In this document: one piece after another, positions 1 to 9,760 of the stretch
Layout of the letters: each line of letters opens with the position of its first letter
Numbering within the stretch: position 1 is the stretch's first letter
Translations under genes and position numbers: made by a program
Notes under the pieces: generated by a model
Seen by the model: the letters and a program-made list of their open reading frames with translations, nothing else
Told to the model about the DNA's origin: nothing
Databases searched by the model: none
Assembly: GCA_022447605.1 (NCBI GenBank)
Contig: JAKVBG010000006.1
Coordinates: 102,982 to 166,981, forward strand
Length of the DNA: 64,000 bases
From: Mariniblastus sp.
Lineage (GTDB): Bacteria > Planctomycetota > Planctomycetia > Pirellulales > Pirellulaceae
Direction of reading: 5' to 3'

Positions 1-303
1 AGTCAAACCGGAGAGGCAATAAAAACATTGCCCACAATTGGTCGAAAAAGGAGCAAACACAGGATCGCCAACCTTGAAATCGGTGACTTCGGATCCGGCT
101 TCAACCACCTCACCAACCAGTTCATGCCCCATCACGGTTCCCGAGTCCAGGCCGGCCTCGCGACCAAAAAACGGGTGCAGATCCGAGCCACAGAGCCCGG
201 CCATCGAAACACGGACAATCGCATCAGTCGGGGCTAAGAGACAGGGTTCAGGTCGCCGAGCTGGCCGAACCTCTCCGGTCCCTTGAAAACAAGCCGCTTT
301 CAT
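1..303 (-). CDS. Zinc-dependent medium-chain alcohol/polyol dehydrogenase, N-terminal part (cut by window edge)
   Basis: The first 101 residues of a medium-chain (GroES-like) dehydrogenase run leftwards off the window. These enzymes oxidise alcohols or polyols with NAD(P). The sequence shows the catalytic zinc ligands: Cys38 in GLCGSD, and the His60-Glu61 pair in MGHE. A run C-G-Q-C-F-Y-C at 90-96 gives the first three structural zinc cysteines. The start is the ATG complementary to 301-303, with a GAGGGT stretch upstream on the minus strand. The NAD-binding Rossmann half lies outside the window, so substrate cannot be inferred. It is divergent from nothing nearby: the next gene upstream is also leftward, about 200 bases away. 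Confidence 0.85.
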   Translation of the reverse strand, partial: MKAACFQGTGEVRPARRPEPCLLAPTDAIVRVSMAGLCGSDLHPFFGREAGLDSGTVMGHELVGEVVEAGSEVTDFKVGDPVFAPFSTNCGQCFYCLSGLT

Positions 304-501
304 CGCCGCTACCCTCAAATGCCTACCTTGGGACCATCCCCTCACGGTGGCTTAACTTAAACGCTGCATGAAGTAATGCCAAGTAGCGACAGGAAGGCAG
401 CGGTCGCGTTATCGGGCCGAGCGCACTGGACAAACGGTCCACGGATGCATCCTGGTACGGTGGCCAGGATGCCTTGCGAAACCAGCTGGAATACGGCTGA
501 A

Positions 502-3500
502 TTAGCTGAGCGACAATTCTGACAAGAGGGAAGCCCTCTCGTCATCATCGGCATCGAAGTCCGCATCCCGCAGGTCGGTATCCAAACCATTCAGCAATGA
601 GTCCACGGAACCGGACAACGTCAAATCACGCCCGTTGACCATGATGAAGGAGGGGCCGTCACCACCGTCATCATCTCCCTGGTCGCCCTGGTTCCCGCCA
701 CCAAACATCGGGATTTCATCCGAGTCCTGCATCGCCTCGATATTCTCGAAGGCAACATCCTGGAACCCGATGGCAAATTTCCAGACACCCTGACCGGGAC
801 CCGTCATGTACAACTGACGACCGTCCTGCAGCGGATCACCCAGCACATCCAGGAAATCACCATCCCTCTGCGGATCTGCCAACTCGCTCGCCTCGGGCAG
901 GTTGCCATCCACGTGCATCCGGACCGACGTACTCGGCATCACGCTGAAATGATTCTGCTGATCCGTCCCATCGAGTCGTGAAAATTCGACGGACGAGTAG
1001 TTGATTCCCGCAAAGGATGGTCGTGCATAGGAACCGGGTGCGTTCAGGTTGGTGATCTGTTGACCATCCATATAGTAATCGTACGCAGCGGTCACCCCGC
1101 GGTCATTGGCATAAACCCGGTCGCTGCCCGGGCCACCCACGAGATTCAAAGCACCCTGCAATTTGGCAAAATTCCCATTGTCACTGGCCAGCGTTGAACC
1201 GACGTTGAAGTTGTCATCACCACCCTGCCCATAGACGGTCACATCCGAATCGGGGGTCGTGGCATAGACGTTGACGACATCATTGCCGATACCCGCATCC
1301 AAAACGACGTTACCGGCACCAATCGTCCGATGAACGAACATCAAGTCGAACCCGGATCGAGTATTGACCGTCAAATCCTGGGACAACGAGCCATAGAGCT
1401 TGACGATGTCATCATTATCGCCCGTATCCACTACGACCTTTTCCTGGTTTTGGTTGTAGACGACATTTTCCGTCTTACGAGAAACGTAGGTTGGGTAAAC
1501 ATCAACCCGGTCAATCAGTGAGGAACCGAAAACCCGCAACTCATCCGTGCCACTGGTACCACTATCCCTCGCATCGATGTCCCGCACATTTCGGCCGGAA
1601 AAATCGATGTCGACCAAGTCGGAATCTTCACCGCCATCGATCAGCATACGGGCGTAGGCGAAATCGGACACATAGAACCGGTCGTCACCCTCGTGCCCCC
1701 AGGCAGCGATGAATGAATGGACCACACTGTTTTGCATCACGAACAGGTCATCACCCTCGTTGCCGTCCATGCGAATGCTGTCAACGCCACGCGCCTCGTC
1801 AACCACGATCGAATCATCGCCGTCGCCAAGGATGACTCGCAGGTAACGCATCTGGTTATTCTTAAGCGTCAAGCTATCGTCACCACCATACATATTGACC
1901 GTCACGACTTCGACCATCTCGTTGAAAATCACCTGCTCGGAAGCGAGAACAATTTTCTCATCGTCAATCGTCATGTCGTCGTTGCTGGAGGTACCCGACA
2001 GCAGAATCCGGTCTGTGCAGGCGCATAACCCGGAATCATCTACGAAAACGAATCGCTGATCCCCATTGCCGACCGCAACGCGATAGATATCGCCACCCGT
2101 TCCACCGTCGACAACGACCGAGCCTTGGGTAGCCTGGCGAACCGTAAAGACATCACGACCGCCGCCGCCTTCCACTCTCAGGGTATTGGAAGCCAGCACA
2201 CCGCGGACATCGAATACATCGGCCAGTGAATCGGAACCGTGTACTTCAATCCCTGCCAAGTCATCAAGTACCGAGAAACCTCCCTCTTCGGCCGTATAAT
2301 GGATCGTGGCCGGGGCGATTCCCGTTATCTGGTTATCGGTGATTGTCACGTGGCGTCCGCCACCTCCCCGGTTGCTGACAAACAAACGGTTCTGGCCGGC
2401 GCCACCATCGATAAACAACTCACCCTCGATCAGGTTGGTATTGCCCAGGTTGTCCGGGGCATCATTCGAGATATTGAATGAATCGTTACCGTAACTTCCG
2501 TAGAGGTGCAGGACCTTGTCGTTGGCCTGGATCGAGAAGACATCATCCCCACCGGCTCCATCCAGGGACAACTCTTCGATCCCCGGGTAAACAAATTCGA
2601 TCTTCTGATTATTGAAGGTCAGGTCGTTGTACCGCATCAGCAACACATCGTCGCCCTCGGTCCCCTCGGCAAACATCTGATCGTATTCACTGCCAACACT
2701 GTCGTGAATTCGCAACAGTCCACTGGTCAGGGCACGCAGGGAGAGACGGTAGACATCATCACCGGTACCGCCGTGGAGATCGACCAACGCTCGGATACTC
2801 TCATCCACCCAGAAGTAGTCGTTGCCACCCATGCCACGAATGACCGTATTCAGCGTGGTGTAATCGACATAGAAAGAATCGGCTGCATCGGTGCCCACCA
2901 ATTCTTCGACTTCCAGGAATCGATGCAACTCATCCACCCTGCCGCGATGACCATCGACGACACGGAACTCATGTCCCTCGCTGTCGATCACCTGCAGGAC
3001 GTCGTAGCCAGGTCCACCCCGCAACGTCAAACCATCATCGGAGGTCACCAGGCCATTGCTCATATCGAGAATGATCGTATCGTCACCACCCATCGCGTCG
3101 ATATTCAGAATATTCAGCGAATTCATCTCAAAGGTATCGGTGGTCACACCATCAAACTCGACATCGATCCAGTCTGTGTTCGTGGCGTTACGTCGAATGA
3201 CGATCGTGTTGTCGCCATTATCACCGCGCACCGTCGGATTGAGGGCAAACAGTTTCGACTCGGCGACTTTGATACTCCAATTGTTATCGGTATTGGCATA
3301 TTCCACGAACGTCCAGGCATTGAACGGATCAGAGGGGTCGAGATGGGTCGAACCGTAGCTGCTCCATCGATTGACACCCTCGGCATCGTCGCGGTGGTAG
3401 TCACCCAAACCTTGTTGCAACAACTGGGAAGGAGAATCAAACACGACTTCCGGTTCACCGTCCAAACCGAACGACGTATGGCCCATGGCGACATACGCGC

Positions 3501-4623
3501 CGGGGCGCAGACTCGGCCCGGTCGCGGTAAAGCCGATCGCGGCGATCCCCATGGGCCCCACGTCAATCGAGGGGGCCAGGAAATCGAAATCGGGATTGGC
3601 AATTTCACCTTGGTTCTCGATCTGGTTGGTGGCCGCGTCGATCTGGTACCAGCGAATGGCCGAACCACCGCCTGCTCCCGTGACCGTGTGCACCGCCCAA
3701 AGATAACCGTCCACCAATTGCACATTGGAGGTAAAGAAGGGCGAGACGTTGTCGATCGCTTCACCGGATGGCTGACGCGCATCGGGAGCGGCTTCGTAAA
3801 AGGGAACCGTGATCTCGGTCGGCGCAGACAGTCCGGGGGAAACACCGTTCAAGTCAACCACGTCCGTGCGGACGATCGTCGTGCCGGAATTGAAAACACC
3901 CAAGCCGACCGCATCGCCACTTGTATTGTCATTCACATCGTTCGCATAGTGGATGCAACTGCCATAAACGGCCGGGTTCAAAGTTTCGTACCGGACCATG
4001 TTGAACAGGTTCGGCTCCGGGTGAAACAGGTCACCCTTGGGGACCCCGTAAACGGCCGATGTCGGGCTACCACTACCCATTTCGGCTGCCAGCACCAGAC
4101 CGGAGGCATCCACACCCATGGTCAGGTTAGCGACCTTGTTCAGGCCATCCGAGTCGGCCACGAACTGCAAGCTCTGCCAGCTGCCCGTCGGGTCCGCGCT
4201 GTCGGACCAACCGATAAAGATTTCGTTGGTAAAGGCTCCGCCCTCGTCCAGGGCCACAGTGAACCACTTGCTTGCACCGTGATCAAAAACGACACGTGGG
4301 TTCGACAGGGCCGTGTCGACCGTGGCGCCCATGTCGGTCCAGAACTGGTCCAGGGAGACCGATTGCAACACGTTGCCCGCCTTGTCAAAGACGGAGACAT
4401 TCCCCTCCATCATCTGGACGATATGGTCGTTGGTCATATCGGCCGACACGTTGGGGGTCAACGATGTCGTCTCGGTACCGAGTGTGGCACTGGTGAAATT
4501 CAAGCCGACATCAATCGCCAGCAACTGGCGTGCTTCGAGCTGTTGGTAATCACAACGACCGCGACGGTTCTGGTGGGAGCGATTCGGTTTGTCGTTTCGA
4601 CGACCTTTTCGACGAGAGCTCAT
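502..4623 (-). CDS. Large secreted planctomycete surface protein with LEPR-XLL-type N-terminus and RTX-like beta repeats
   Basis: A 1373-residue protein, probably exported. Near residues 28-36 it has LEARQLLAI, a variant of the LEPR-XLL motif that marks the N-terminus of many planctomycete extracellular proteins. The first 30 residues are very rich in Arg/Lys. Residues about 40-460 form a Trp/Gly/Asp-rich domain that could be a propeller (inference). From about 465 to 1290 there are roughly 19 degenerate repeats of the form GG-x-G-D-D-x-hydrophobic-x-hydrophobic, resembling haemolysin-type calcium-binding (RTX) parallel beta roll sequences. The C-terminus is very acidic. The ATG at 4623 has a GAGG Shine-Dalgarno sequence about 8 bases upstream. 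The exact role (adhesin, cell-wall protein or enzyme) cannot be read from the sequence. Confidence 0.85.
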   Translation of the reverse strand: MSSRRKGRRNDKPNRSHQNRRGRCDYQQLEARQLLAIDVGLNFTSATLGTETTSLTPNVSADMTNDHIVQMMEGNVSVFDKAGNVLQSVSLDQFWTDMGATVDTALSNPRVVFDHGASKWFTVALDEGGAFTNEIFIGWSDSADPTGSWQSLQFVADSDGLNKVANLTMGVDASGLVLAAEMGSGSPTSAVYGVPKGDLFHPEPNLFNMVRYETLNPAVYGSCIHYANDVNDNTSGDAVGLGVFNSGTTIVRTDVVDLNGVSPGLSAPTEITVPFYEAAPDARQPSGEAIDNVSPFFTSNVQLVDGYLWAVHTVTGAGGGSAIRWYQIDAATNQIENQGEIANPDFDFLAPSIDVGPMGIAAIGFTATGPSLRPGAYVAMGHTSFGLDGEPEVVFDSPSQLLQQGLGDYHRDDAEGVNRWSSYGSTHLDPSDPFNAWTFVEYANTDNNWSIKVAESKLFALNPTVRGDNGDNTIVIRRNATNTDWIDVEFDGVTTDTFEMNSLNILNIDAMGGDDTIILDMSNGLVTSDDGLTLRGGPGYDVLQVIDSEGHEFRVVDGHRGRVDELHRFLEVEELVGTDAADSFYVDYTTLNTVIRGMGGNDYFWVDESIRALVDLHGGTGDDVYRLSLRALTSGLLRIHDSVGSEYDQMFAEGTEGDDVLLMRYNDLTFNNQKIEFVYPGIEELSLDGAGGDDVFSIQANDKVLHLYGSYGNDSFNISNDAPDNLGNTNLIEGELFIDGGAGQNRLFVSNRGGGGRHVTITDNQITGIAPATIHYTAEEGGFSVLDDLAGIEVHGSDSLADVFDVRGVLASNTLRVEGGGGRDVFTVRQATQGSVVVDGGTGGDIYRVAVGNGDQRFVFVDDSGLCACTDRILLSGTSSNDDMTIDDEKIVLASEQVIFNEMVEVVTVNMYGGDDSLTLKNNQMRYLRVILGDGDDSIVVDEARGVDSIRMDGNEGDDLFVMQNSVVHSFIAAWGHEGDDRFYVSDFAYARMLIDGGEDSDLVDIDFSGRNVRDIDARDSGTSGTDELRVFGSSLIDRVDVYPTYVSRKTENVVYNQNQEKVVVDTGDNDDIVKLYGSLSQDLTVNTRSGFDLMFVHRTIGAGNVVLDAGIGNDVVNVYATTPDSDVTVYGQGGDDNFNVGSTLASDNGNFAKLQGALNLVGGPGSDRVYANDRGVTAAYDYYMDGQQITNLNAPGSYARPSFAGINYSSVEFSRLDGTDQQNHFSVMPSTSVRMHVDGNLPEASELADPQRDGDFLDVLGDPLQDGRQLYMTGPGQGVWKFAIGFQDVAFENIEAMQDSDEIPMFGGGNQGDQGDDDGGDGPSFIMVNGRDLTLSGSVDSLLNGLDTDLRDADFDADDDERASLLSELSLS

Positions 4624-4672
4624 TCGAAACCTCGGAAAGTGGTAAAAAGTCTTAGCAATGAAAACGAGAGAT

Positions 4673-4688
4673 CCCCTGGGCCCAGGGG
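4673..4688. promoter_or_regulatory. 16-bp perfect palindrome in the leader of the surface-protein gene
   Basis: CCCCTGGG is followed immediately by CCCAGGGG, 50 bases upstream of the surface-protein ATG at 4623. It could be an operator or a 5' UTR hairpin. No regulator is recognised. Confidence 0.35.
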
Positions 4689-4876
4689 TATCTATTTATA
4701 GTAATTGGGGAACCGATCTTTTGCCCCCAAATCTGGAGCTAATTCTAGGGGAAACGCGTGGTTTTTGCGCTGCGACATTGCGGAAGAATAGCCGTATCTT
4801 GGCCCAGAACCCCCCAATTGAACCGATTCTCAGGCCGAATCGGGAACCCGAATCGTGATTTTACGAGGGGCGCACG

Positions 4877-4905
4877 AAAAAAGGCGGCGTTTAAAACGCC
4901 GCCTT
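4877..4905 (-). terminator. Rho-independent terminator of the DUF1559 gene
   Basis: A perfect 11-bp stem pairs 4881-4891 with 4895-4905 around a 3-base loop. On the minus strand it is followed by TTTT (4880-4877). It lies about 28 bases beyond the stop of the leftward DUF1559 gene and separates it from the surface-protein gene. Confidence 0.85.
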
Positions 4906-4932
4906 AAAAATACGTAGTTGTATTAAGTCCGA

Positions 4933-5907
4933 TTATTCAAGCGTTCCACCCGCTTCCCGACCGTCCATGCTGGCAAAGCTCCGGTAAATCTCCAGGTCGA
5001 CCATTTCTGAAACATATCTTGCCGAGCCATCAGCCAACGCGAAATTGCACCCACCCGGGTGGTTGCTGTGAAACGATCGGTTGTCACCATCGGCAGCACC
5101 CAGCACGGTATTGATCCCATGTTGAATGGTTCGAGCAGAATTCAAATTCGCTCCAGTTTGGAAAGTCATACCGTAAGCCCATCCCGAACGTACCGGAGCC
5201 CAGCCATTGCCATCGTTCAAGTTCGGGTTTGCCGTTCGAGATATTTCACCAAACAGGAAAGTGTTGGAATAACCGTCAATCTGGACTTCTGAACCGGTCT
5301 TGGCGTCCGCAGGGCTCATATACCACTTGGCCGGCCATGTCTCTTTCACGTTACCCGCAAAAACACCGTTTCTGGAAATGCCGGAGATGGTGTTCCGGTT
5401 GGGTTCTGTTGAGCCAGTCACATACCGCCCACTAACCCCAACATAATGCGATGCGAAGGCACCATTCAAATTGATCCCGGCTTGCGGGGAATTGGCCAAT
5501 TCGTCTCGAACTGTCGAAGACGGGCACAAAAACATTTCGATTCGGTTCTGACTCAAAGCCTCTCGATTATCGCCAGATTGAGAACGAAAATTGACAAACG
5601 TGCTAGCCAGGGCGTTCTCCTCGATATCTTGAAGAATATAGCAGTGCAAGCTAAATCCAGAGTACTTCCCATTATCTAAATAAACACCATCAGAAGCGGC
5701 TGGGAATCTACCAGAGGGGTTACGACTTGTATAATTCGTCGTGGCCAAAGCCATCTGGCGAATGTTGTTCAAACAACTGGTACGACGGGCCGCTTCGCGG
5801 ACCATCTGCACGGCGGGGAGTAGCATGCCGACGAGAATCCCGATGATCGCCATGACCACCAGTAATTCGACAAGAGTAAAACCTTTTGATTGGGGACGAG
5901 ATGTCAT
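4933..5907 (-). CDS. DUF1559 type II secretion pseudopilin-like protein
   Basis: A 324-residue member of the DUF1559 family, expanded in planctomycetes. The N-terminus carries a prepilin-type methylation motif, [18 protein letters not shown], at about residues 8-25, followed by a hydrophobic helix and the typical [14 protein letters not shown] segment. The C-terminal H-x9-DG signature of the family is present ([12 protein letters not shown]). Prepilins of this type are cleaved after the Gly and anchored by the helix; the function of DUF1559 proteins is not established. The ATG at 5907 is preferred over an ATG at 5985: GGAGGG sits just upstream and the FTLVEL motif then has the expected short leader. 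It is followed by a strong terminator. Confidence 0.92.
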   Translation of the reverse strand: MTSRPQSKGFTLVELLVVMAIIGILVGMLLPAVQMVREAARRTSCLNNIRQMALATTNYTSRNPSGRFPAASDGVYLDNGKYSGFSLHCYILQDIEENALASTFVNFRSQSGDNREALSQNRIEMFLCPSSTVRDELANSPQAGINLNGAFASHYVGVSGRYVTGSTEPNRNTISGISRNGVFAGNVKETWPAKWYMSPADAKTGSEVQIDGYSNTFLFGEISRTANPNLNDGNGWAPVRSGWAYGMTFQTGANLNSARTIQHGINTVLGAADGDNRSFHSNHPGGCNFALADGSARYVSEMVDLEIYRSFASMDGREAGGTLE

Positions 5908-6326
5908 TGAGAACCCTCCAGTTCCAGTAACGTGTGTGTTGAGGCGGGAAAAAGTCTGATTGATCAATCTGGACGAGAAACGCATGTCCGTCCATGACCA
6001 TCATGCCTTTGGATCGGATGCGGTGCACCGCCCGGTGTTACTCATCAATTTTAGCAGACTTACCCAAAAACAAAAGATAAATCGAGCTTTTTCGTCCCCG
6101 GAACCAACCGGGCAGAACGATTTATCTCGTTTGGTCCAATTAAATTGGCGATATATCGGACAAAACGGACCTCTTCATCGGCCAGCTCACAAAAACTGGC
6201 CGACCGGCAATTTTTACTGGGCAATTGGTTTTTCCCCAGGTTTCTGCAGGTTCCCACCGAGATCCCGGCCGGATGCTCCCAGCCAAACAACCGGAAACTG
6301 GATGAGCAGGATCGAGTCGCTGGACT
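5908..6326. other. Intergenic region, no gene seen
   Basis: Lies between the DUF1559 start and the end of the split small membrane-protein gene, so it should hold the DUF1559 promoter reading leftwards. A small inverted repeat, GGCCAG...CTGGCC, lies near 6179-6200 without a T tract. Short open frames here have no coding features I can support. Confidence 0.5.
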
Positions 6327-6626
6327 CTACTCTGCGCCGTTACTCATCTGATTGAACATTTCCATTAGTTCCCGCTGTTGAAAACCACTGACAACCATCT
6401 GAGCGATCCAGATAATCGTCCAGACGATCATCAAATTCTGGATGCCCCATTCTTTGCATTTAATCCAACCGATGACGAGCTCACCGGGGCCTGCAGAACA
6501 CAGAGTGAGGACAATCGAAAGAATCCCCAACAGTGGGCCATCACCCTTTTAGAATGCGGTGATAACTTCCATAATCCAACAGACCAAGAATCCAATGCCC
6601 AAAATCGATGATACGACCCACAGCAT
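6327..6626 (-). pseudogene. Small membrane protein gene interrupted by an in-frame TAA
   Basis: Read leftwards from the ATG at 6626, the frame encodes a hydrophobic helix of 25 residues beginning MLWVVSSILGIGF and ending EVITAF, then TAA (complement of 6549-6551). It continues in exactly the same frame with KGDGPLLGILSIVL and further hydrophobic segments to a TAG at 6327. A GGGGGAG Shine-Dalgarno sequence lies about 5 bases before the ATG. The combined product of about 98 residues looks like a small multi-helix membrane protein with the pattern seen in planctomycete relatives, where Lys would be expected at the stop (AAA to TAA is one change). A recent nonsense mutation or a sequence error is most likely; translation of a shortened peptide cannot be excluded. 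Confidence 0.6.
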
Positions 6627-6813
6627 TTTTCACTCCCCCAGAAACCGATGGCCGTCAAGAAAGCGCCATCCAGACCAAGCTCTTACGACCGAATGGCAAT
6701 TAACTACCAACACCCGGCTGCATTGTGATAAACGGTACAAATACTAATTATCGCCTTGCAACCCGGTTACCAATCCAGTGCCAGGGGTTATCGTGTTAAC
6801 CGAGGATTAATCC

Positions 6814-7836
6814 ATGCCAAAACGGCCTAGAATCGTGATCACGATGGGCGATCCCGCCGGGATTGGCCCGGAAGTTTCGCTGCGGGCTGTCTTCTGCGCT
6901 GAATTATTGGCAGGCTGCCGGCCGATCCTGCTCGGTGATCGTTCCGTTCTCGAGTCGGTGGCCGACCGCTGCCACCTGGAATTACCTGGGCAGATCCTGA
7001 CGCGTTCCGAGTTCGAGTCGGTCGAACTCGACGGGCTAAGCGATCCGCTGCTGATCGATTTTCAGAATGTCGATCTGGATGAATTTAGACCGGGAGAGAT
7101 TTCCTCCCACACGGGGCGCGCCAGTTACGACTACATCGAGCAGGCGATCTCGTGGGCGAAGGCGAGCCAGGTGGACGGGGTGACCACCGGTCCGATCAAC
7201 AAGCGGGCCCTGCAACTGGCCGGGATCGATTTTCCCGGGCATACCGAGATTTTCACGCAGCAGACCGGCAGCCGGTCGACCTGCATGATGCAGTATTCAC
7301 CCGAGATCACCTGCAGCTTTGTCACGACCCATATTGGTTACCGGGAAGTACCTCAGCAGCTTTCCAGCCAGCGCATCATCGATGTCATCGGCCTGAGTGC
7401 CGAGGCACTTAGCCGCATCCTGAAACGCCCCACCAGCGAGCTGCGGTTCGTCGTCTGCGGGTTGAATCCCCATGCCGGGGAAGCGGGACTGTTCGGTGAC
7501 CGGGAAGAGGAGCGGATCATCCAACCCGCCATTGAGCAGTGTCGCCAAGCGGGACTGCAGGTCAGCGACCCGCTTCCGCCCGATACGTGCTTCCTGCCCG
7601 AACGTCGGGCCGAAACCGACTGTTTTATCTGCATGTATCATGACCAGGGACATATCCCGCTCAAGGCCTTGGCCTTTGACCAGGCGGTCAATACGACGCT
7701 CGGTCTGCCGATCGTGCGCACCTCGGTCGACCACGGCACGGCACTCGATATCGCCTGGCAGGGAATCGCCAACCCTTCCAGCATGCTCCGCGCTGCTCAA
7801 CTGGCAGCCTCGCTGGCGCTGCAACCGACTTGTTGA
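6814..7836 (+). CDS. pdxA: 4-hydroxythreonine-4-phosphate dehydrogenase (PdxA)
   Basis: A 340-residue PdxA-family enzyme. In pyridoxal 5'-phosphate synthesis it oxidises 4-phosphohydroxy-L-threonine with NAD and a divalent metal. The N-terminus has the family motif TMGDPAGIGPE (10-20). The three metal-binding histidines of the family are visible as His173 in TTHIG, His220 in NPHAGE and His276 in MYHDQGH. The substrate-binding stretch SVDHGTALDIAW is near 304-315. Length matches the usual 320-340. The ATG is preceded by GAGGAT. It converges with the aldehyde dehydrogenase gene. PdxA2-like enzymes of four-carbon acid catabolism share this fold, so a catabolic role next to the hydroxyproline genes is possible, but the canonical assignment is favoured. 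Confidence 0.92.
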   Translation: MPKRPRIVITMGDPAGIGPEVSLRAVFCAELLAGCRPILLGDRSVLESVADRCHLELPGQILTRSEFESVELDGLSDPLLIDFQNVDLDEFRPGEISSHTGRASYDYIEQAISWAKASQVDGVTTGPINKRALQLAGIDFPGHTEIFTQQTGSRSTCMMQYSPEITCSFVTTHIGYREVPQQLSSQRIIDVIGLSAEALSRILKRPTSELRFVVCGLNPHAGEAGLFGDREEERIIQPAIEQCRQAGLQVSDPLPPDTCFLPERRAETDCFICMYHDQGHIPLKALAFDQAVNTTLGLPIVRTSVDHGTALDIAWQGIANPSSMLRAAQLAASLALQPTC

Positions 7837-7878
7837 ACCGGAACGGGGCTTGCCCAAGGTTCAACCGTTCGCCCCGGC

Positions 7879-9474
7879 TCAGGAGGTCGCCAGTTCCACC
7901 TTCAGATCGTCCTGCGTCCATTGGCCATCGACCAGCCGCCAGACCTGGTCCGGGTTCCCGTCCTGCAGCAGACTGGGCAGCCGCTCAGGGCGGACGTTGT
8001 CGTAACAGTGCAACATGGCAAACCGTGTGATCGCTCCCGGCATACCGACCGCCGTAAAACCGGGATGCCCGGTCGCCGGGAACGGTCCCCCATGGTTCAT
8101 CGCCGCGCTGACCGCCACGCCGGTCGGCATCTTGTCGTTCAACAGTCGACCGACTCTTTGTCGCAGTACGGGGGCGATCCGCCCGTACGCTTCATCGTCG
8201 CTTCCCTGCGTGTCGGTATAGAGACAGCCGGTCAGATTCCCTTCCAGTTGACCGGCGACTTCCACCGCCTGGTCGACCGATTCGACCACGACCATGAGCG
8301 ACGCATTGCCAAAGGCCTCGGTCTGGAATGTCTCGGGATCGGCCAGGAAAGCATCTCCGTTCACCTTCAACAACGAGTTGCCGTAGCTGAAACCGTTTCC
8401 GCCACCCGCTTGACCGCCGCAGACAACTTCGGCGCCAGCGCCGGCCAAAGTCTCCACCGCCGCTGCCAGGCCATCCTGCCCGGACCCGGAAAAGAGGGTA
8501 CCGACCGGGGCCGCCTCGAACTTGCCAGCCACCATTTCCATGAAAGCATCGGATTGCGGTCCCCGACAGAGGATTACCAGGCCGGGGTTGGTACAGAATT
8601 GCCCAGTCCCCATCAAGCAACTACCCGTAAATTCATCGGCGATCGCCTCGGCGCGCTCTGATAGCGCGCCGGGCAGAATCACGGTCGGGTTGACCGAGGA
8701 GAGCTCGAGGTAGATCGGTTTGCCGACCGAGTCGGCGGCCGCTTTCAACTTCAAGCCGGCGCTCCGCGCGCCCGTGTAACCGATCGCTGCCAGGCGAGGA
8801 TCGCGGGCCAGACGTTCCCCGTCCTCATGTTTCAAACGGTAAATCATCTGCACGGTTCCACTGGGCAGACCCGCCTCGTCGGCAGCCAACTGGGCCTCGC
8901 GTGCCAACAACCGGGTGGTCGCCGGGTGCATCGAGTTCGCCTTGGCAATCACCGGGTTGCCGGCGGCGATCGCCGCGGCAAAATCGCCTCCTGAAATACT
9001 GCCAAAGGCGAGCGGAAAGTTGTTCGGGCCAAAGACAGCCACCGGCCCAATCGCCGCCAGGCAGGAACGGATGTTGGTTGCCGTATCAATCACCGGGTGA
9101 GTCCAACTGGCTGTGCGACACGCCTCAGCCGCCTGCCGCAATTGACCACAGGTGCGGGGCATTTCTCCCGCTGCCAGGCGAGTTTCTACCGGCAGGGCCG
9201 TTTCGCGGTGCGCTACCTGGCAAATCTCCGGAGAGGCCGCTTCCAGGCGGTCGGCATACAACTCCAGGAACCGGGCGATCGCTTCGCGAGGCATGCCCCG
9301 CAGCGTCTCAAACGCGGCTACGGCCGTATCGAGTGCTTCGTCACAATCGGCCCACTGGCTAACCGGGAAAGCTTCCGGCAACGTTTCTCCACGGGCTGGG
9401 TCACAGGCATGGAACGTACTTTCGGCATTCGCCTCGCGCCATTTTCCGCCTATCAGAACCTGTTCACTGGACAT
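7879..9474 (-). CDS. Aldehyde dehydrogenase, probable alpha-ketoglutaric semialdehyde (2,5-dioxovalerate) dehydrogenase
   Basis: A 531-residue NAD(P)-dependent aldehyde dehydrogenase. Catalytic Cys294 lies in GQFCTNPG and the general base Glu257 in YLELSSVNP; the oxyanion Asn is in PNNFP (151-155). The length and the SGGDFAAAIAAGNPVIAKAN segment fit the long semialdehyde-dehydrogenase subfamily that oxidises 2,5-dioxopentanoate to 2-oxoglutarate, the last step of trans-4-hydroxyproline, glucarate or arabinose catabolism. The divergent hydroxyproline-type epimerase and D-amino-acid dehydrogenase support the hydroxyproline version (inference). The ATG at 9474 is chosen over 9498 because AAGGGTGAG lies just upstream of it. 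Confidence 0.85.
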   Translation of the reverse strand: MSSEQVLIGGKWREANAESTFHACDPARGETLPEAFPVSQWADCDEALDTAVAAFETLRGMPREAIARFLELYADRLEAASPEICQVAHRETALPVETRLAAGEMPRTCGQLRQAAEACRTASWTHPVIDTATNIRSCLAAIGPVAVFGPNNFPLAFGSISGGDFAAAIAAGNPVIAKANSMHPATTRLLAREAQLAADEAGLPSGTVQMIYRLKHEDGERLARDPRLAAIGYTGARSAGLKLKAAADSVGKPIYLELSSVNPTVILPGALSERAEAIADEFTGSCLMGTGQFCTNPGLVILCRGPQSDAFMEMVAGKFEAAPVGTLFSGSGQDGLAAAVETLAGAGAEVVCGGQAGGGNGFSYGNSLLKVNGDAFLADPETFQTEAFGNASLMVVVESVDQAVEVAGQLEGNLTGCLYTDTQGSDDEAYGRIAPVLRQRVGRLLNDKMPTGVAVSAAMNHGGPFPATGHPGFTAVGMPGAITRFAMLHCYDNVRPERLPSLLQDGNPDQVWRLVDGQWTQDDLKVELATS

Positions 9475-9527
9475 TGACTCACCCTTCAAAATTATCAATC
9501 ATTCGACTGAGGTCGATTCGTGCAAAG

Positions 9528-9556
9528 TTGACATTCACCATGAAATGCCATATCGT
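9528..9556 (+). promoter_or_regulatory. Possible sigma70-type promoter for the epimerase gene
   Basis: TTGACA (9528-9533), a 17-base spacer and TATCGT (9551-9556) lie in the divergent region between the aldehyde dehydrogenase and the epimerase, about 200 bases before the epimerase ATG. The -35 match is perfect and the -10 match is 4 of 6. Confidence 0.35.
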
Positions 9557-9760
9557 CACGTTCTCTCAAATTGCCAACCTGTTGTCAATTGTCGCAACGC
9601 TCTCCGACATCCCATGATGTCAAAGGACCTCGGCCAATGAGCGTCAACTGGAAAGGCGTTTTGCCAGCAGCGACCAACCCATTCAACTCCGACCCATCGC
9701 TCAACGTGCCGGCTACCATGAAGCACTCCGATGCGATAATCGAAAAACGGCGCTAACGCG

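Noticed and set aside
2506..4701. 731-codon open frame on the plus strand opposite the surface-protein gene
   Set aside because: It mirrors the minus-strand frame, has no signal, family motif or proper start, and is His/Arg/Val-rich as expected for an antisense shadow of a GC-rich gene.
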